Notes: generated by a model not told the origin, from the sequence alone. DNA of 64,000 bases from Rotaria socialis (GCA_905331475.1 CAJNYU010002284.1:1-64000), one strand, 5' to 3'; positions 35,445-49,282 are shown, counted from the first letter of the stretch. Numbers and translations: made by a program.

Positions 35445-38400
35445 ATGCAACGTGTATGTTTTTGTAAAACCGTTTCCTTATTTAATCATGTTTTACAGCC
35501 CAGTCAAGCACTTGCACTTTTTTATCAATCATTAGTATTCTCATTAAAAAATTTAGCACTTATCCGATGGATTAGCTCAAATGTTGACATTCCAAATGGA
35601 CTACAATTACTTATGATTGATCTCAATGGGAATGTGACTGTTGATGATGAATTACTTTACAAGCAATTTTCCAATGCAAAACGTGAAAATTGTGTTTTTT
35701 TGTTAAATTTTAATAAGAAAAATGTTTGTTTTTAGGTGAAGTCGAACAGCAATCAGATACAATTTCAGTGGGAGATTTTTTTCTATTCTATTGTCCGTTG
35801 GTTTAAAAATATCTGTATTTAGATTTTAAGATGGATTAGTCGCATTGTGTTTCGACTAGCGAGTGATTGCTCAATATCATCGAAATTAGATCGCTCAATA
35901 GAGTTTGAATCAATTAATGAATTTCTTAAGCAATTTCATAGTATATTTTCTTTTCTATTCCATTGTGTTTTTGAAATTCTTTTTCTTTTTACTTTAGCTA
36001 TTTCAGCTGACGATCGGTCAACGTTGTCTGATGATGATGAAGGAATTAGTAGTGATGACCTTGATGATGAAGATATTAGTAGAAAAGCTATTCATCGAGC
36101 TTTAATGGTAAATAAATTATTTTCTTCTTGAATTCCATGAATATCCCGAACCGTTTTAAGTTTCTTATCCTCATTTAATTCATAGAAGAATTATTCAATA
36201 ATGTCTGTTGGCTTAAAATTTTGTCGGTTTATTTCACTGAAAACATTCAGGATAGATTTTTGACTTGAATCGTGCTTAGAAATAGATAAAATTTGATTTT
36301 TATTGGGTCAGAATGAATAAATATGAATTCATCAAGTATTAAAATTATCATATCTGAACTGAAAGAAACTTATCTATTTTTATAGTATCACTTGAAGAGA
36401 AATGAGGTTAAAGAACATGCTTGTTTCCTTCAAAAAATTTCTATGTCAATTTGAAAAGCATAGATTGACTCAGAAAATAGAACTCATCCACTCATTCATA
36501 TCAATTAAACATTTATTTTGTCGCTGAACTATAGAAAAGATTTGAACAATAAATATTTCATAGACTTAATTTCAAAAAACAAAATGCGTCCTCATTGTCA
36601 ACTGTAGTGGAAGAATGGTAATCTGACTTTTTCTTTCTTCCTATTATCCAAATAGGTGCCGATTTTTTTATCATTATCAGCATAAATAAACTTCTTTAGA
36701 AATGCATCGATTATATAACGTCATCTTCTGTGACTAATTCTTCAAATAATGACGAGAATAAAACAAATACAACTGAAATGCAAGATCTTGAAAGCAACTC
36801 AATAGCTCTTTACAATCAGGAAATTATTCAAATTCTTTGTAGTGATACATTAGAATTAGAGATTGAATTAGCACGCGAACTTGTAAGTCATCATTTTTTT
36901 ATTTAATCTTTCAATCGGATCTATATATGTAATTGATTTCTAGCGACAGTCATCATTTGAATTATCTTCAACATTCACAACGCAACCTCTTCCGCATGAT
37001 AGTACATTTTATTCAGCTTGGGTTTGTTGGAAAAAACAAATTTTTATTTATCTATATTTTTTTCTATTTTTTTTCAGGCGACACTATGGCGTAATGTGAC
37101 CCTTGAATATTTACAGTTTAGTGATCAAAGTCAATTACGTAAAGTTTCATTAGATAATTATGGAAATTTAAATAGTTCAATCGATAACCATCGTCGATGG
37201 TCAATGAGAGAAAATGATCGTGTGCTTGATGAAATAGCTAAACGACAAAAGAATTTGAAGAAAATCAAAACACTAGATAGAAGAGACGAATCTGATCATA
37301 TGTGTCTACATGATAGATTAATGTCAGAAATAAAACAAAAGCGAATTTTAAAGCCTATTGGTAAAACATTTTTCTTTGATTTAAATTTAGTTTATCTTTA
37401 TCTAGTAGATCAATCATTGATTTCAACGACAACTTTGGATTCATCACGAAAACGAATACGTCCAGTAAAAATTTGTTTCTATTAAACAAACAATTTTAAT
37501 CATCGAGCTTGTTTTTTCTTTAGAATTTAATAGAAAGTGATTTAAGTTCAGATGATGAAGACGATGAACTACAACGAGATGAGCATGGCAGAAAACGAGT
37601 AGCAGTTATTGATTGTCTTCTTGAATCCTCATCTCCGTCATCCCCTGAAGATATTACTGATAGTACTATTTCTTTTTTTGTTTTTTGATATTTTTATTAT
37701 TATTATTCTGGTTTCTTTTTCTTTTTTGCCGAACCAACAATGGATAAACGTGTAAGTGAAAATACTGACGAATATGTGGACTTAACTATGGATGCTTTAA
37801 CTCTAATAAATAAAAATATTAAACCACCATCTAATAAAATAAATTATGCAAAAATAGAACCGCTTGAATTAGAATATATATCTATGGAAGATATTATTCG
37901 GGTTTGTCTTTTGTGTTTTTATTATAGTTTTCATTATTGTCTTTGTGTTTATGGGGTATGTGATGCTAATAGTAAATTGTAGCTTTTTTGATTGTTGTGC
38001 TCATTCATTCATATATATATATATATATATATATATAACCCTACATACCCGTTCAGACATACATGCATGTATGCACTAGTTAATAGAAGCGTAAGAAAGA
38101 AAGGAAGAAAGAAAGAAAGAAATTGTTAATGAATGTTCTAACAATTTTCTTATAGAACTTTTTCACCGACAAGAAAAGGAAAAATGATGTTGCCTACGCA
38201 CAGTTGTGATCTAACTGACACGCAAGGAAAAGAAAAACGGGAGAACTGACATAAGGAATAGAAAAGATGTTGCTGTAGAAGACCATTCGTCGTTAAAGAC
38301 GAACGACAAGCGAGGCGTTTTCCTTACTTTAGTTGATTCGTCAACCTACTACACAAAAGGCATCTGAAATAAATTGATTTACTAGCATACTTACTAATGC

Positions 38401-41021
38401 TGTTACAAGAGCGCATATTTAAGGTATTTTACGAAATTCATGTTTGCTTTTATCCAATATCGTTTTTGTAATCATATAAGCGATGAATGAGTATAGCACT
38501 GCGACGAAGATCATATTTCAAATTTCTTTGAAAATTTTTATTTTATTTCGAGCTTTCGGTAATTTTCAATTGTCATCATCAGGAAATAGTAACACAAAAA
38601 CAAATAGAACTATATATAGCAATGCAAAAAAGGAATATACGTGCGGTCGTTAACGATCACATGTATATTCCTTTTATGTATTGCTATATATAGTTCTATT
38701 TGTTTTTGTGTTACTATTTCCTGATGATGACAACTGAAAATTCCTGAAAGCTCCAAATAAAAAAATTTTTCAAAGAAATTTGAAATATGATCTTCGTCGC
38801 AGTGCTATACTCATTCATCGCTTATTTATTTTTACCTACGCTTCTACAAAATTACGTTGTAATCATATGCTTCGATGAACCTTAGCTGTTTCCTTGCTTT
38901 TTCTAACCATTTTTTTTTGCTTATTTTAGCTTATGAAAGACAATTTCAATACATTATCATTAACATTCGATGAATTTTGTCACATTCGAAATGTCATTAC
39001 ACGAGCTGAATTAGAAACTCTATTGTTCGACGATAAATTATATGCCGATGTAGCTCAGGGGAAGGTAACTATATAAAACTTGATAGAAAAGTATTCCTTA
39101 ATGAGAAAAACTTCTCTTTTTTTCTAGTTATGTTTCAATTGTCGAAAAGTACATTTTAATCTATTGACATTTACGTTCGGTATTCAATGTAGCGTTTGCA
39201 AACAAAAAGTTTGCCGAAATTGTGTCACACAAGTACATTTTTTTTTTATATCAATAAAAATTATTTCATAATTGATATTTGTCACTTATAGATTGCTTTA
39301 CCAAAAGAGAAATTAAATGATGTACCAATTCATACATTTACTCCATTAACGATGCCACAATCTCTAATGAGTTTAGAGAAATCTTATTCACTTGATACAC
39401 AGTAAGCATTATTTGTTCTGTCTTCTTTATGACTGAATCGTTATGTAGCATATGGTGAAGGTTGATGATTCATTATTAAGATTCAAGTTAAATGATTAAG
39501 GCTATATTTAAATGTTGAGAAGATGTGCAAATATTATTAGGGTTTATGAAGATATTATCAAGATTAATTTTGTGAACTTTGGGCTTGATAAAAAACCTAA
39601 CGATTAAAATACTCAATGAGACAACCCCTCCCCGTAGTTCTACGACACATACGAAATAATAGATTATCAGAGTTTTTGAAGGTAAACAAATATCAATCAA
39701 TAGATTAAAAAAAAGAATATCGAGTGTTTACTCGTGATTTGCTCTACGAGATATAGAGATCGCCATGGTTGAAGATCGTCCGTCAATACCACAAAATAGC
39801 GCGGTTGTAAACGGTCTGATAACGTTGAAGGTCTTTTTGGCACTGATACTTGACACTTGCGGGGATGTCTAATTTTCTTTTTCTGTATTCTTTTTATTAC
39901 TTTTTATTGGTATAAAAACAGGATCGAAATGCTCAGCGCACCCCTAAGAATGCATTTATTTTTCTAAGCTGTGACAAAAATCAGGGATAAATTACATTTG
40001 GTAATAATAAAAAGAATAGACGCCTTAGCCACTTTCTAAAATAAATAAAAGGATGCCTCAATTCGATCGGATGCACGATGATGATTAAAAAGTGAAGACC
40101 ATCATCAATTTTTGCTTTTGTAACAAAAATCTAATTGTGGAAACAAGAACCACATAATATATACATTTTGATAGTTTGTTTTTTAACAATGAGTTTTCAT
40201 CTTTTCCGGCTTCTCGACTTTTATTTAGTTATTTATTAATTCTTAGAATATGTCCTGTGGATAGAGGATACTTTTTAAGTGTATAAAAAAATATCGAAAG
40301 AGAAAAATGATAAATGCAAAAATTTCCGGTCGGCAAAGGACGGGAGCACCCCTTAAGGGTTTTTTAATCATGAATGAACGGTTTGTGCAAAGTCTTTTCA
40401 AAGAAACAACTCCGTTGAAATTCTATTATAAAAATAAATATATTATTCAGATCTCCGCTTACACCAGTAATGAACGATGTATTAAATGATTTAACACACG
40501 ATGAACAGGAATTTCGTCGTTGTTCAACTCCAGCCAGTAGTCATAATAGTTCTGTTATAAATGATGGATCTGCAAAACCAATCGATATATGCACCGATTG
40601 TTTTTTTCTTTTGCAACAAATACGAAAAAAATCTCGACAACGTCACGTTAATAGACCAATTATTCCATCAAAGTCATCGTCATTTAATCGTTCTCATCAT
40701 TCGTCATCACGTTCGCCGTCAAATTATAATCTGTCATCATCATCATCTACATCTTCAATTGCTGTTTTATTAGCTCAGAAACAACAACAGCAGCAATATC
40801 CCCACCAATGCTCATTTATACCCAAGTCGAATTCTGTTCAGTCAAATTTGAAACAAGCAAAATCAGTACAAGAAATATCAGGAATTAATGATTCATTACA
40901 AACATTGACAACAATAGGTGCAACCGGTGGTACGCCAAAAGTTAGTTTATCGCGGCGTCATCTCTTTTTGAAACTTGAACCAGCCTATGATGGGAAAATA
41001 ACTAATATCAAAACCGGTTAA
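35445..41021 (+). CDS. spire: Spire-family actin nucleator
   Basis: Fourteen exons close to 734 aa: 35445-35682, 35736-35767, 35823-35940, 35998-36107, 36700-36882, 36944-37021, 37078-37360, 37406-37464, 37524-37662, 37858-37901, 38930-39064, 39128-39232, 39292-39401 and 40451-41021. The N-terminal KIND domain (QPSQALALFYQ, then an acidic SDDDEGISSDD loop) would bind formins. Two WH2-like actin-binding motifs are visible (NDRVLDEI and LHDRLMSEI). The Spire box (LTFDEFCHIRNVITRAELE) precedes a modified FYVE zinc finger with CxxC pairs (CFNC, CSVC, CRNC) for membrane targeting. By family it nucleates actin on vesicles. The 37662/37858 junction is the weak point: sequence inside that 195-bp intron also reads as a plausible hydrophilic coding stretch (from ATG 37740). 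The ATG directly follows a TTTTTTAG acceptor-like tract, so an upstream exon or trans-splicing is likely. A polyadenylation signal lies at 41259. Confidence 0.92.
38011..38037. repeat. (AT)n microsatellite in a Spire intron
   Basis: A run of about thirteen AT units inside the 1-kb intron between exons 10 and 11. A short AAGA-type run follows at 38092-38122. Confidence 0.9.
38477..38824. mobile_element. Near-perfect hairpin MITE in a Spire intron
   Basis: 348 bp whose two halves are reverse complements. It starts TAAGCGATGAATGAGTATAG and ends with the inverse; the centre is near 38654 (TCGTTAACGA). The arms, each about 165 bp, differ at only a few positions, suggesting recent insertion. TA dinucleotides flank the tips. 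There is no coding capacity and it sits well away from the splice sites. Confidence 0.9.
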
Positions 41022-44000
41022 TGAAGTCAATTTTTATCCATAAGCTTATCCGGTTTGTCATCTCTATGTGATAACAGGGAATAAATTCAAGTATAAATAT
41101 TATATATTTTTCTTGCCTTAGATTTATTTTTGAGAATATCGTATTTATTAACTAGTCATTATATTCAAGTGTAATACTATAATTTCGTCAATTGTTCGTC
41201 TTTTTGTGTCTCTACCAAAATATGTTGACTATCGTATCTTTTTTTTTTTGAGTATGTAAATAAAAACATGTGTGTGAATATTAATTCTAATAGAAAATTT
41301 TAAAAAAAGATATAAATATGAATGTATATATTATTTCACTTTTTAAAATTTTATCCATAGATTATTGATACTTGGCTGTGATTATTATTGATCAGCATCA
41401 AATCTATACTTACATATCGCTGTTAAGGTATGTCATGCAATCAATTTATTTTTTAGAGATAAAAAAGAAAAATATTTTCTGTACGATTGACTTGTTAAAT
41501 TCTTTGAAATATTAATCTTTCATGTAGAAAATCAAACTATACCCTCAAGTATATGATTATACTTAACATTCAAAATAATATCCTATTCCAAAAGTGATGC
41601 TTGAAGACTTTGAATTTTATACAATAATATTAGACATTTATTATTATTGCTATTACTATTTTCTTATATTTGCTCGGAGAAAAATGTCGAAACTGTTTAT
41701 CTTAACTTTCGACTTGCGCGTAATTTTCTCTTGTTATCTGTTTATCGTCAGCGAGTAATAATACTGTATCTAATCGACAGCATTGATTTCCTCGTATACG
41801 CAGCTATGCATGACAAAAAATAAACGTGCAACTTGTTTACGTGTTTCGCATAGGTTGAATTTGTTTTTATAAAAATCTGATTTATTACCAGGTATAGGCT
41901 ATCGCCATTGTTTATCATGTATTTTCAATGATCATTGTGTGTTTCTCTCATTTTTTACTAGAGATCATCCTAAGTCAGATGAGGCCATATCATCAAAAAT
42001 CTATATGAGTTGCAGTCAGGTCGTGTCACACAATAATAGGAACATAATGATGAACGATTCCCATCGATCCCGAAAATGAATTAATTTCCTTCCCGAGTTC
42101 ATTGCAAACTTATTTATATTTATATATATAATGATCAAAGTCGAGATCATGACGTTGGGACAAGTCCGCTAGCTTTTGATGATTATGAAATTTTATATGA
42201 ATAGGATTCATCTAAACCGTTTAAAACTTTTAGCTATTGACAGTAACCGAATAATAGTAATCTGGTAGAGAAAAAATGAAAAATACCTGCCAATTAATCA
42301 TGTTCTCGTTCGCGTTCGTTATTCACCTGACGAAAAAACACCGACTTTTTATTTTTCTCTTTTTTTTCTTTCTGTTTTATTGTATTCTACTTTCTCATCG
42401 TTGCGCCCCACTCGATAAACTCATTTGTTGACGATGTCTCTTTTTCTCGTTTTTTTTTCTGCTGATTTTCTTCGTACAAAACGAACTAAAAAAATGAGTC
42501 CAAGCAAAGAGTTGCAAATTTTTATTTATTTAATACTACTACTATTCCGAGTACACCTTCTCATTTTTAACAGCAGCATGCCTAAGAAAAACTAATAAAA
42601 TTCTTTTCTATGTATGCGCAAAGGCATTCGTATACATATAAATTTTATCTCTCTAGTTTAAGAACGCGATGCAAGTGTGTTGATGGCAACAGCTGTAAAG
42701 GGGGGAAAAGAAGAAAAAGAAAAAAATAACTTTCGTGTCTCAGTTGTATCGATTGACGATCGTTGCTTGTACCAATTTTTTTCCTTTGATTTCTTTCAGT
42801 TTTTACTATATTAACCTTGATATATGATTGATCATTATTAGCTTTTGATACGAATGAATTATAAATATCATCAAGTATGAAATATGCCAGATGAGACAGC
42901 ATAGTTTCACATGGAGAAACACATTGGTTGGTTTTTAGTCTGTTGAAAAATGTTTGCTATTACATATAATAGAATGCAGTGTATTTGCGTTTAGGCTGTC
43001 GACATATTCATACGTATAAGGAAGGAAGAAGATACTCTTTGTTCTTATTCTCTTTTTTTTCATTCTCTATTTTGCTCGTTTCTTCATAGATTTTTTTTTT
43101 GTTACTCTCCTTTCTTACTAAAGCGTTAGTGTTAGTGGCGGCGTGTAGTGCGATCGACGACAATAACAATAACACGGCGCGATTTCTAACCTCTTTGGAA
43201 ATGTTCTTGTGATCTATTTCCGATTTTTCTTCAAGTGCTTTTATCTTTACAGTAAGTAAAAATAAAAACGAGAATATTCGTTATTAATCAAATATATGCG
43301 AATGTAATATTAAATAAAATGATAATTTTTTTTTATTCTCTAATCGAGTTAGTAGATGCTAAAAAATAGCGAGAGAAGGAGTACAAGAGAGAAAAAAAAG
43401 ACATATGTTGCCGGCAGAAAACCTCTTCATTTTCATGTTCCTTTTTCTCTCTGTCTCCATTCTATCCAGCAAGGCAACAACTGTTTCATGAACAAGAGAT
43501 TGTTCCGTTCGTCGTATGCGAAGAGTTTTTATTGTCAATACATTGTCATTTAAAGAAAACGGATCGAGTGCGGAATAACCTGTCAGTTTATAATAGAGAA
43601 AGTAAATGTGAATAAAATCTATTGCACCTTTAGCTATTATAAAAGACTTTCTATATAATTGCACGCTACACACTCCATTTCCTTTAGCTTAAGCACATAG
43701 TACGAACGGAAATCGACTACTGTTCGTTCATTGTGTCGACTGGTCTGTATGTTCATCTCTTTTCTTTCATTCTCTCTTCATCAAATTCACTATTCTCATT
43801 TTCTTGTATATTGCTAATCTTGCGTGCAATAGCGCCGACGATGTTGATGGTCGCCATTGACTGGTTGGGCTGGTGGGGATGAGTAAATATCGTGTGACGA
43901 CGAACAGACCGCCATCTTTCTTTCTCTCGCTCTCTTCTCTTTCGGTCGGCTTATTTCTTCTTCTTCTTCTTCTTCTTCTTCTTCTTCTTCTTCCTCCTCC

Positions 44001-44270
44001 TCTTCTCCTTCTTCTTCTGCATCTTCGTTTCATCGGTCTATTCACGTTGTATGTGCGCTTGATTTAGCTTGAGAACAAGAAAAGGGAGAGAGAGACAGAG
44101 CGAGAGATGTGCTTTTGTCTATTATAGATTAAAAAGGGGAGAAACTTACAACGACCTCAGCACGTTCATATATACATACATAAATATATATATATATATA
44201 TATAGATATATATACATATATACATATACATAGTAGTGTACAAGAAATATTTTCAATCAATTGAAAAGAA
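41022..44270. other. 3.2-kb intergenic region
   Basis: It contains the Spire 3' end and the 5' region of the RNA-binding protein gene. Pyrimidine-rich and simple-repeat stretches increase toward 44 kb. No gene is supported. Confidence 0.5.
43954..44020. repeat. (TTC)n tract
   Basis: About a dozen TTC units followed by mixed TCC/TTC. Its complement yields a spurious arginine-rich open frame on the minus strand. It lies about 250 bp upstream of the first coding exon of the RNA-binding protein gene. Confidence 0.9.
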
Positions 44271-46319
44271 ATGTCAACTATCGTTGCTCACCAGGTAAAT
44301 TGTTTTCTTTTGAGTTTAAAACAATTTTAACTCATGTCAAAAAGAAAAATAGAGAAAAGAAACTCTTATTTGTTTACTTTGCTCTTATTTTTAATTCAAT
44401 CGTTTTAATATTATTGATGTAACACATAACAAGAGAAAATTTTTTCTTGATATTGTTGTTAAAATCATTGGGTATTCATTATTTATCCAATGCAACGATA
44501 TTATAACTCCTCCTACTGTCCGTAAAAACATGAACGAAAATATAATTGAATACTATTAAATATTGTATTTTATTTTTGTATCATTAGTTCACAGTTGGAC
44601 TATTAGAAAGTATACATCCTGTGGATAAAGTATTTAATGAAAAAAAAGCATCCGACTTTCGTTGATTGAATATAGCTGCTGAATGATTTTAGGCTAAGCT
44701 GTTTTGTGATGAGCAATATGTTTGTAGATATACTGCCAGTTGTGCTTATGAGTTCAACGCATAGATCATTAATCAAATCATAGATAAGCGAGTTGTTTTA
44801 TCCCTCTGTGTATGGTGTTGATTATCTCGTTTTTCCAACTGTGTTAGATAAAAAGAAAAATATTTTCTTATTTGATAGATTTCGAATATAGAGAAAGGGG
44901 TTGGAAAAGATAACTATCATTGGTTAAATGATGAATCATGTAAACTTCACAATATGCTGTTTTTTCCATATGTGACCTTTTTGGTGTATGTATGACAGAA
45001 AAAAGAATAGAAAAAACCTATATATAAAGAAAAGAAATAATGACGTTTTATTGCGACATAGCAAGAAAGAAAAACAATGACAAAGTCATCTAGTTTACAC
45101 TTAAAAAAATTTTCCTTTTTTTTTTAATTTGATTCTAACGTACGCGTAGATATTATTAACCAAGAAATTTTTGTTAGAAAAGATCATGGGTGTGTGTGTG
45201 TGTGAAAAAGGTACGAGTATAGATTGTGAATGACACGAAGTTCGTATTTTTCTCGGATCAGAAGTGATTATATTGTTATCATTTCCTTTTAGCCATCACA
45301 AACACCTCCTTCACATCATTTACCTATTGATCCCCATTCAACTGATCACGTGCAACAACAACATTCAACAATAACAGCAAATATGTCATTAGCAGCTGAA
45401 CGAGATGCCTATTTACGATTGGCAGCACACTCAATGGAAAATTCCAGACAGATTGCGCCCAATTTCAATGTACATTCACCAAAAGCTTATGGTGGTTATG
45501 TTGTAAGTGTTCATTCATTTTTATTTTTTATATTTAACAAATAGAATATTCTCTAAAAGCGCTGTCTAATTGAACGATCGAGCATAGTCATAGTGCTTAT
45601 TACTATCTCGATCGTTTATCTGCGTTTGCATGTGTGTTTCGGTTATTTTATCTTTTGTTCGGGTGTCGCCGATCTTGGAATGCTGTTGTTCGATTAGAAG
45701 ATGATTGGAGAAGGCGCCTCCGCCAATTGTACTGTTGATGGTCTCGTTACAATTCCTATTTATTCCTATAATGGATACTCATCTCTATTCGATTCATTTA
45801 AAAGTCCCCCGAATTTTTGTTTCTTTTATTATTAATGGGTCAATCCATGGGTAACCTTGAAAGACAATAATTGAGTCGAGTAATCGCCCCAGTAAATGTC
45901 TCATTAGGAGAGTAAAGAAAAGAAGGAAGGACTCTAACTGTGTATGTATATATTTGTGCATCTTTATCTCATAAAAAAAAGAAAAGAAAAGAGAAGATGC
46001 AGCAGGTTAAGTTGCACATCTACATAGACATCGTATCTAAAATGATATGTTTGCGAGATAGAGAAGAAGAGATCATATTTCAGTTAAACTCTATTGATAA
46101 GATGAGCTGTTGGGTCGTTTACTTGATGCATTTCATTCATCAACTGTAATATGTTAATAAATAAAAAGAAATCCTATTATTCGGCAGTAGTAACTTCATC
46201 GAAAACGATTAACCTGATATCTAGTTTATGACGTAGTCGCACAGGCAAACTGTCGTCAGAAGCATTTTTTCTTCTTTATATGAGATGTTAGAAGAATATC
46301 GATGTTCTTTCTTTCTGTT

Positions 46320-46356
<37 letters not shown>

Positions 46357-49282
46357 ACGGTTTTATATACCCATAGGAAATTGTATATATTAAATATTTG
46401 ACGCCAATTAAGAATGATGAGATAGAAGAATACGAAGAAAACTTTGAAGTTGTTCAGTATGAATTGATTAGACTCTTTTGTTTATGACTGACTATGCATT
46501 TATTCCCAATCAGACAGACACGGACAGGAAGAGAAGAGAAAGAATGTAGCAAATAGTATCAACATAAATGATTTGGTTAGTAGTACTAAAGAGAAGAAGT
46601 AGGAAAAGAAAAAAGAATGACGTTTGTGGCTGTAAACGATTATGATTAATTCGGGGGCCACCTCCGGCTTTCTCTCTTCTCTTGTCGTTCAGCGATTTTC
46701 AATAGGGCGGATTCGATTCATATGTAAATACAAAGAGAGAACGAGCTGACGTTGGTATAAGCATTTATTTCACAGTGCATATAAAAAACACGAGTTAGAA
46801 ATCATGAGCTTGTGTTCGAGCACATACACAAGAGAAGAAAAAGACATTCATCATTCGATTTGTTTTTTTCCTCTTCAATTCTCTTTTTTGTGTGTGTGTG
46901 TGTACTGTAGACAGCTTTGATAGGGTCAATATTTCGGGTCGCGTTCTATGCCATATTTTAAAGTAAAAGATATACAATACATATATATATATATATCCAA
47001 TAACAGAAAAAGTGTCTAAGTGATTGATCGAATAGTTTTCATCACTGATGAGCAAGTAGAGGAAAAGTAGTTTATTCGTTCTTTCTCTTCGACTACTATC
47101 AGAGATAATGTAGTAGTAGAAAGGATGTGTCAAGAATCTCTCTTTTTTCTCTCGCGTGCGTGTTTATGTGTATGTAATAGAATCCATCTTGTATATGTAC
47201 ATTCCTCTTGTTAGTTGTCGCCCATTGGCAAAGCAAATATTTAGGCCTCGGCTCGTTTCTACAGTATTCGCTTTACTATTATTCATTCATTCTTTCCTCT
47301 CTTCCCCCTTCTCTCTCTCTCTCTCTCTCTCTCTTTGCGTTCGCTTCGTGCCAGTCGCGCAAAGGGGCTTATTATATCGATGAGTTTTTACTGTGATTAT
47401 ATTTGGCTGCTGCGCACTCTTTTCTCTCTTTCTCTCAATATTCTATAACTCTGTCTATAAAAAAAAAAGAAAACGGAATCAGGGCGGCGAACAAACGAAT
47501 AAAGAAAGCAACGTTGTTCGCTCTTGCCGTGCTACTCTATAATCAGTCAAAGCTAAGCACCGATAATGTGCTTGTGTCTGATATACATGGTCTGTAGAGA
47601 CATGTTTTTCTTTTATTTTGAAGTTGTTCATCATCGTCGTCGTTTTTTTTCCTTGTTTGATTCGATTTGTTAGTTTTTCTATAGACCATAGATATCTAAC
47701 TATAAATATACCGTTGTTGTTGTTGTTGTCGATATTATCGTTATTGTTATTTCACTCGTATCTGACATGGAAGGCGATGTTGTGTTGCTCGGATTAATGG
47801 GCTGGAATGCCGCTGCACCAACGGGAACACAGTTTATACCAATGCCAACATCAACTGAAATGTGTTATGAATTGTTGACAGGAGCGGTTCGTATCTAGAA
47901 TAAATGACAATAATTATAAATTAGAATAAACCATTGTGAATATTTGTTATATAGATGATTTATTTTTGTTTTTCTTCTTTGTTATAGTCACCGGCACCAG
48001 CAACTCATGCTGGCGCATATGATCAGCAAAGACCGAACTATGTAAATGGTTTATCATCACCATTTGATCATGCCCAACAACCAACTCTTAGTGATACAAA
48101 TTTGTACATAAAAAATTTGCCAGCAGAGTATTCTGATAAAGATCTTGCTGCGCTGGTCGAAGGGTAATAATATATATATATATATAAAAGAAAACGAGAA
48201 AAAAAACTAATATTATATTATTTTATATTTCTTTTTTATTGTCTAGTTGTGGCAAAATAAAATCAATGAAAGCAATCATTGATAAGCAAACAAATAAATG
48301 TAAAGGTTTTGGTTTTATTGATTTCGAATCCCATGAAGATGCCCAAAACGCAATAGCTGAATTACAAAAGAAAGGCTATACAGCTCAATTAGCTAAAGTA
48401 ATGAGGACAAATATTAAAATGAAAAAAAAAAAGAAAACAAATTGATTTATATTTTAATTTTTTTTGTTACCGTCTAGTCGTCTCAACAACAAGAACAAGA
48501 TGAAACAAATTTATATTTTGCTAATTTGGATCTAAATATGACTGAACAAGATTTACGACAAGCATTAAGCGAATATGGAACTGTTGTTAGTGTACGTATT
48601 TTACGTGATCAACACAAACAATCACGCGGAGTTGGGTTTGCAAGAATGAATGATAGAAAACAATGTCAAGAAATTATCGATCAATTCCATAATAAAACTT
48701 TTCGAAGTTAGTCTATTAGTTTTGAAATATGAAACTTATTATTTACTTATAGATTTTACCGATAAACCTGTACAAGTCAAGTTTGCTGATGCTAGTAAAA
48801 ATAAAAAATTATACAAAACGGGTTTAGATGTATGTGCCATGAAAATAAAATCTATTTAATTAAGCCTTACTTTTGTTTTGTTTTTGTCTTACTCATAGGA
48901 CATGAAAAGTGGTCCTCCGTTATATTCACCAATGGAACAAACAGGCTCGTATCAACATCAAACAGTTATCTATTCTCCATGGGCACAAATATCGCCCCAA
49001 CAAGTTCCAGTTCATTCACAACAAGCACCTCAACATCCGATGTTTGGTCCCGGAGGACAATTACGACAAGGACTACAAGGTTTTAATCATCCTATTCCGT
49101 CCTATTTACAATCATCATCTGAAAATGGTGCCGCATTCGTATTACCATTGCCTGTACAACAATTACAACAATTACAAATAGCAAATGGACACCCAGGATA
49201 TTGTGTTGTTAATCCTCCTCCACATCATGCATATTATATGTCAGCAGCCCAACCGCAATCACAACCGCAACATGATCAATAA
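44271..49282 (+). CDS. RBMS/alan-shepard-type RNA-binding protein
   Basis: Main model: 44271-44294, 45293-45502, 47988-48163, 48247-48397, 48478-48706, 48753-48829 and 48899-49282, giving 416 aa in phase. Two RRM domains are clear. RRM1 has RNP2 LYIKNL and RNP1 KGFGFIDF (about 115-190). RRM2 has LYFANL and RGVGFARM (about 196-275). KPVQVKFADASKNKK follows, as in the RBMS/shep/SUP-26 family. The C-terminus is glutamine- and proline-rich and low complexity. The family binds A/U-rich single-stranded RNA and regulates mRNA stability and translation. The first coding exon is only 8 codons (MSTIVAHQ), and introns of 998 and 2485 bp follow, much longer than in the neighbours, as is common for regulatory genes. 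An alternative first exon lies at 47767-47886. Confidence 0.92.
46321..46356. repeat. (GTCT)n(CT)n microsatellite
   Basis: Five GTCT units run into about eight CT units in the 2.5-kb intron of the RNA-binding protein gene. A (TG)n run lies at 46889-46903 and a (CT)n run at 47309-47334 in the same intron. Confidence 0.85.
47767..47886 (+). CDS. Alternative first coding exon of the RBMS-type gene
   Basis: An ATG opens 40 codons (MEGDVVLLGLMGWNAAAPTG and on) ending exactly at a GT donor in phase 0, the same phase as the exon it could replace (ending at 45502). No in-frame splice acceptor precedes it, so it looks like a promoter-proximal start exon rather than a cassette exon. Joined to 47988 it gives a 378-aa isoform that keeps both RRMs but changes the N-terminus. 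Inference from phase and composition only. Confidence 0.6.

Noticed and set aside
35452..35498. Intron right after the Spire start codon (GT at 35452, AG at 35498)
   Set aside because: Removing it breaks the frame, while reading through keeps the KIND domain intact.
43767..44045. Arginine-rich minus-strand frame
   Set aside because: It is the complement of the (TTC)n repeat and contains no domain.
46795..47597. Several small frames in the large RBMS-type intron
   Set aside because: They are low-complexity translations of CT- and GT-rich repeats without domains or splice support.
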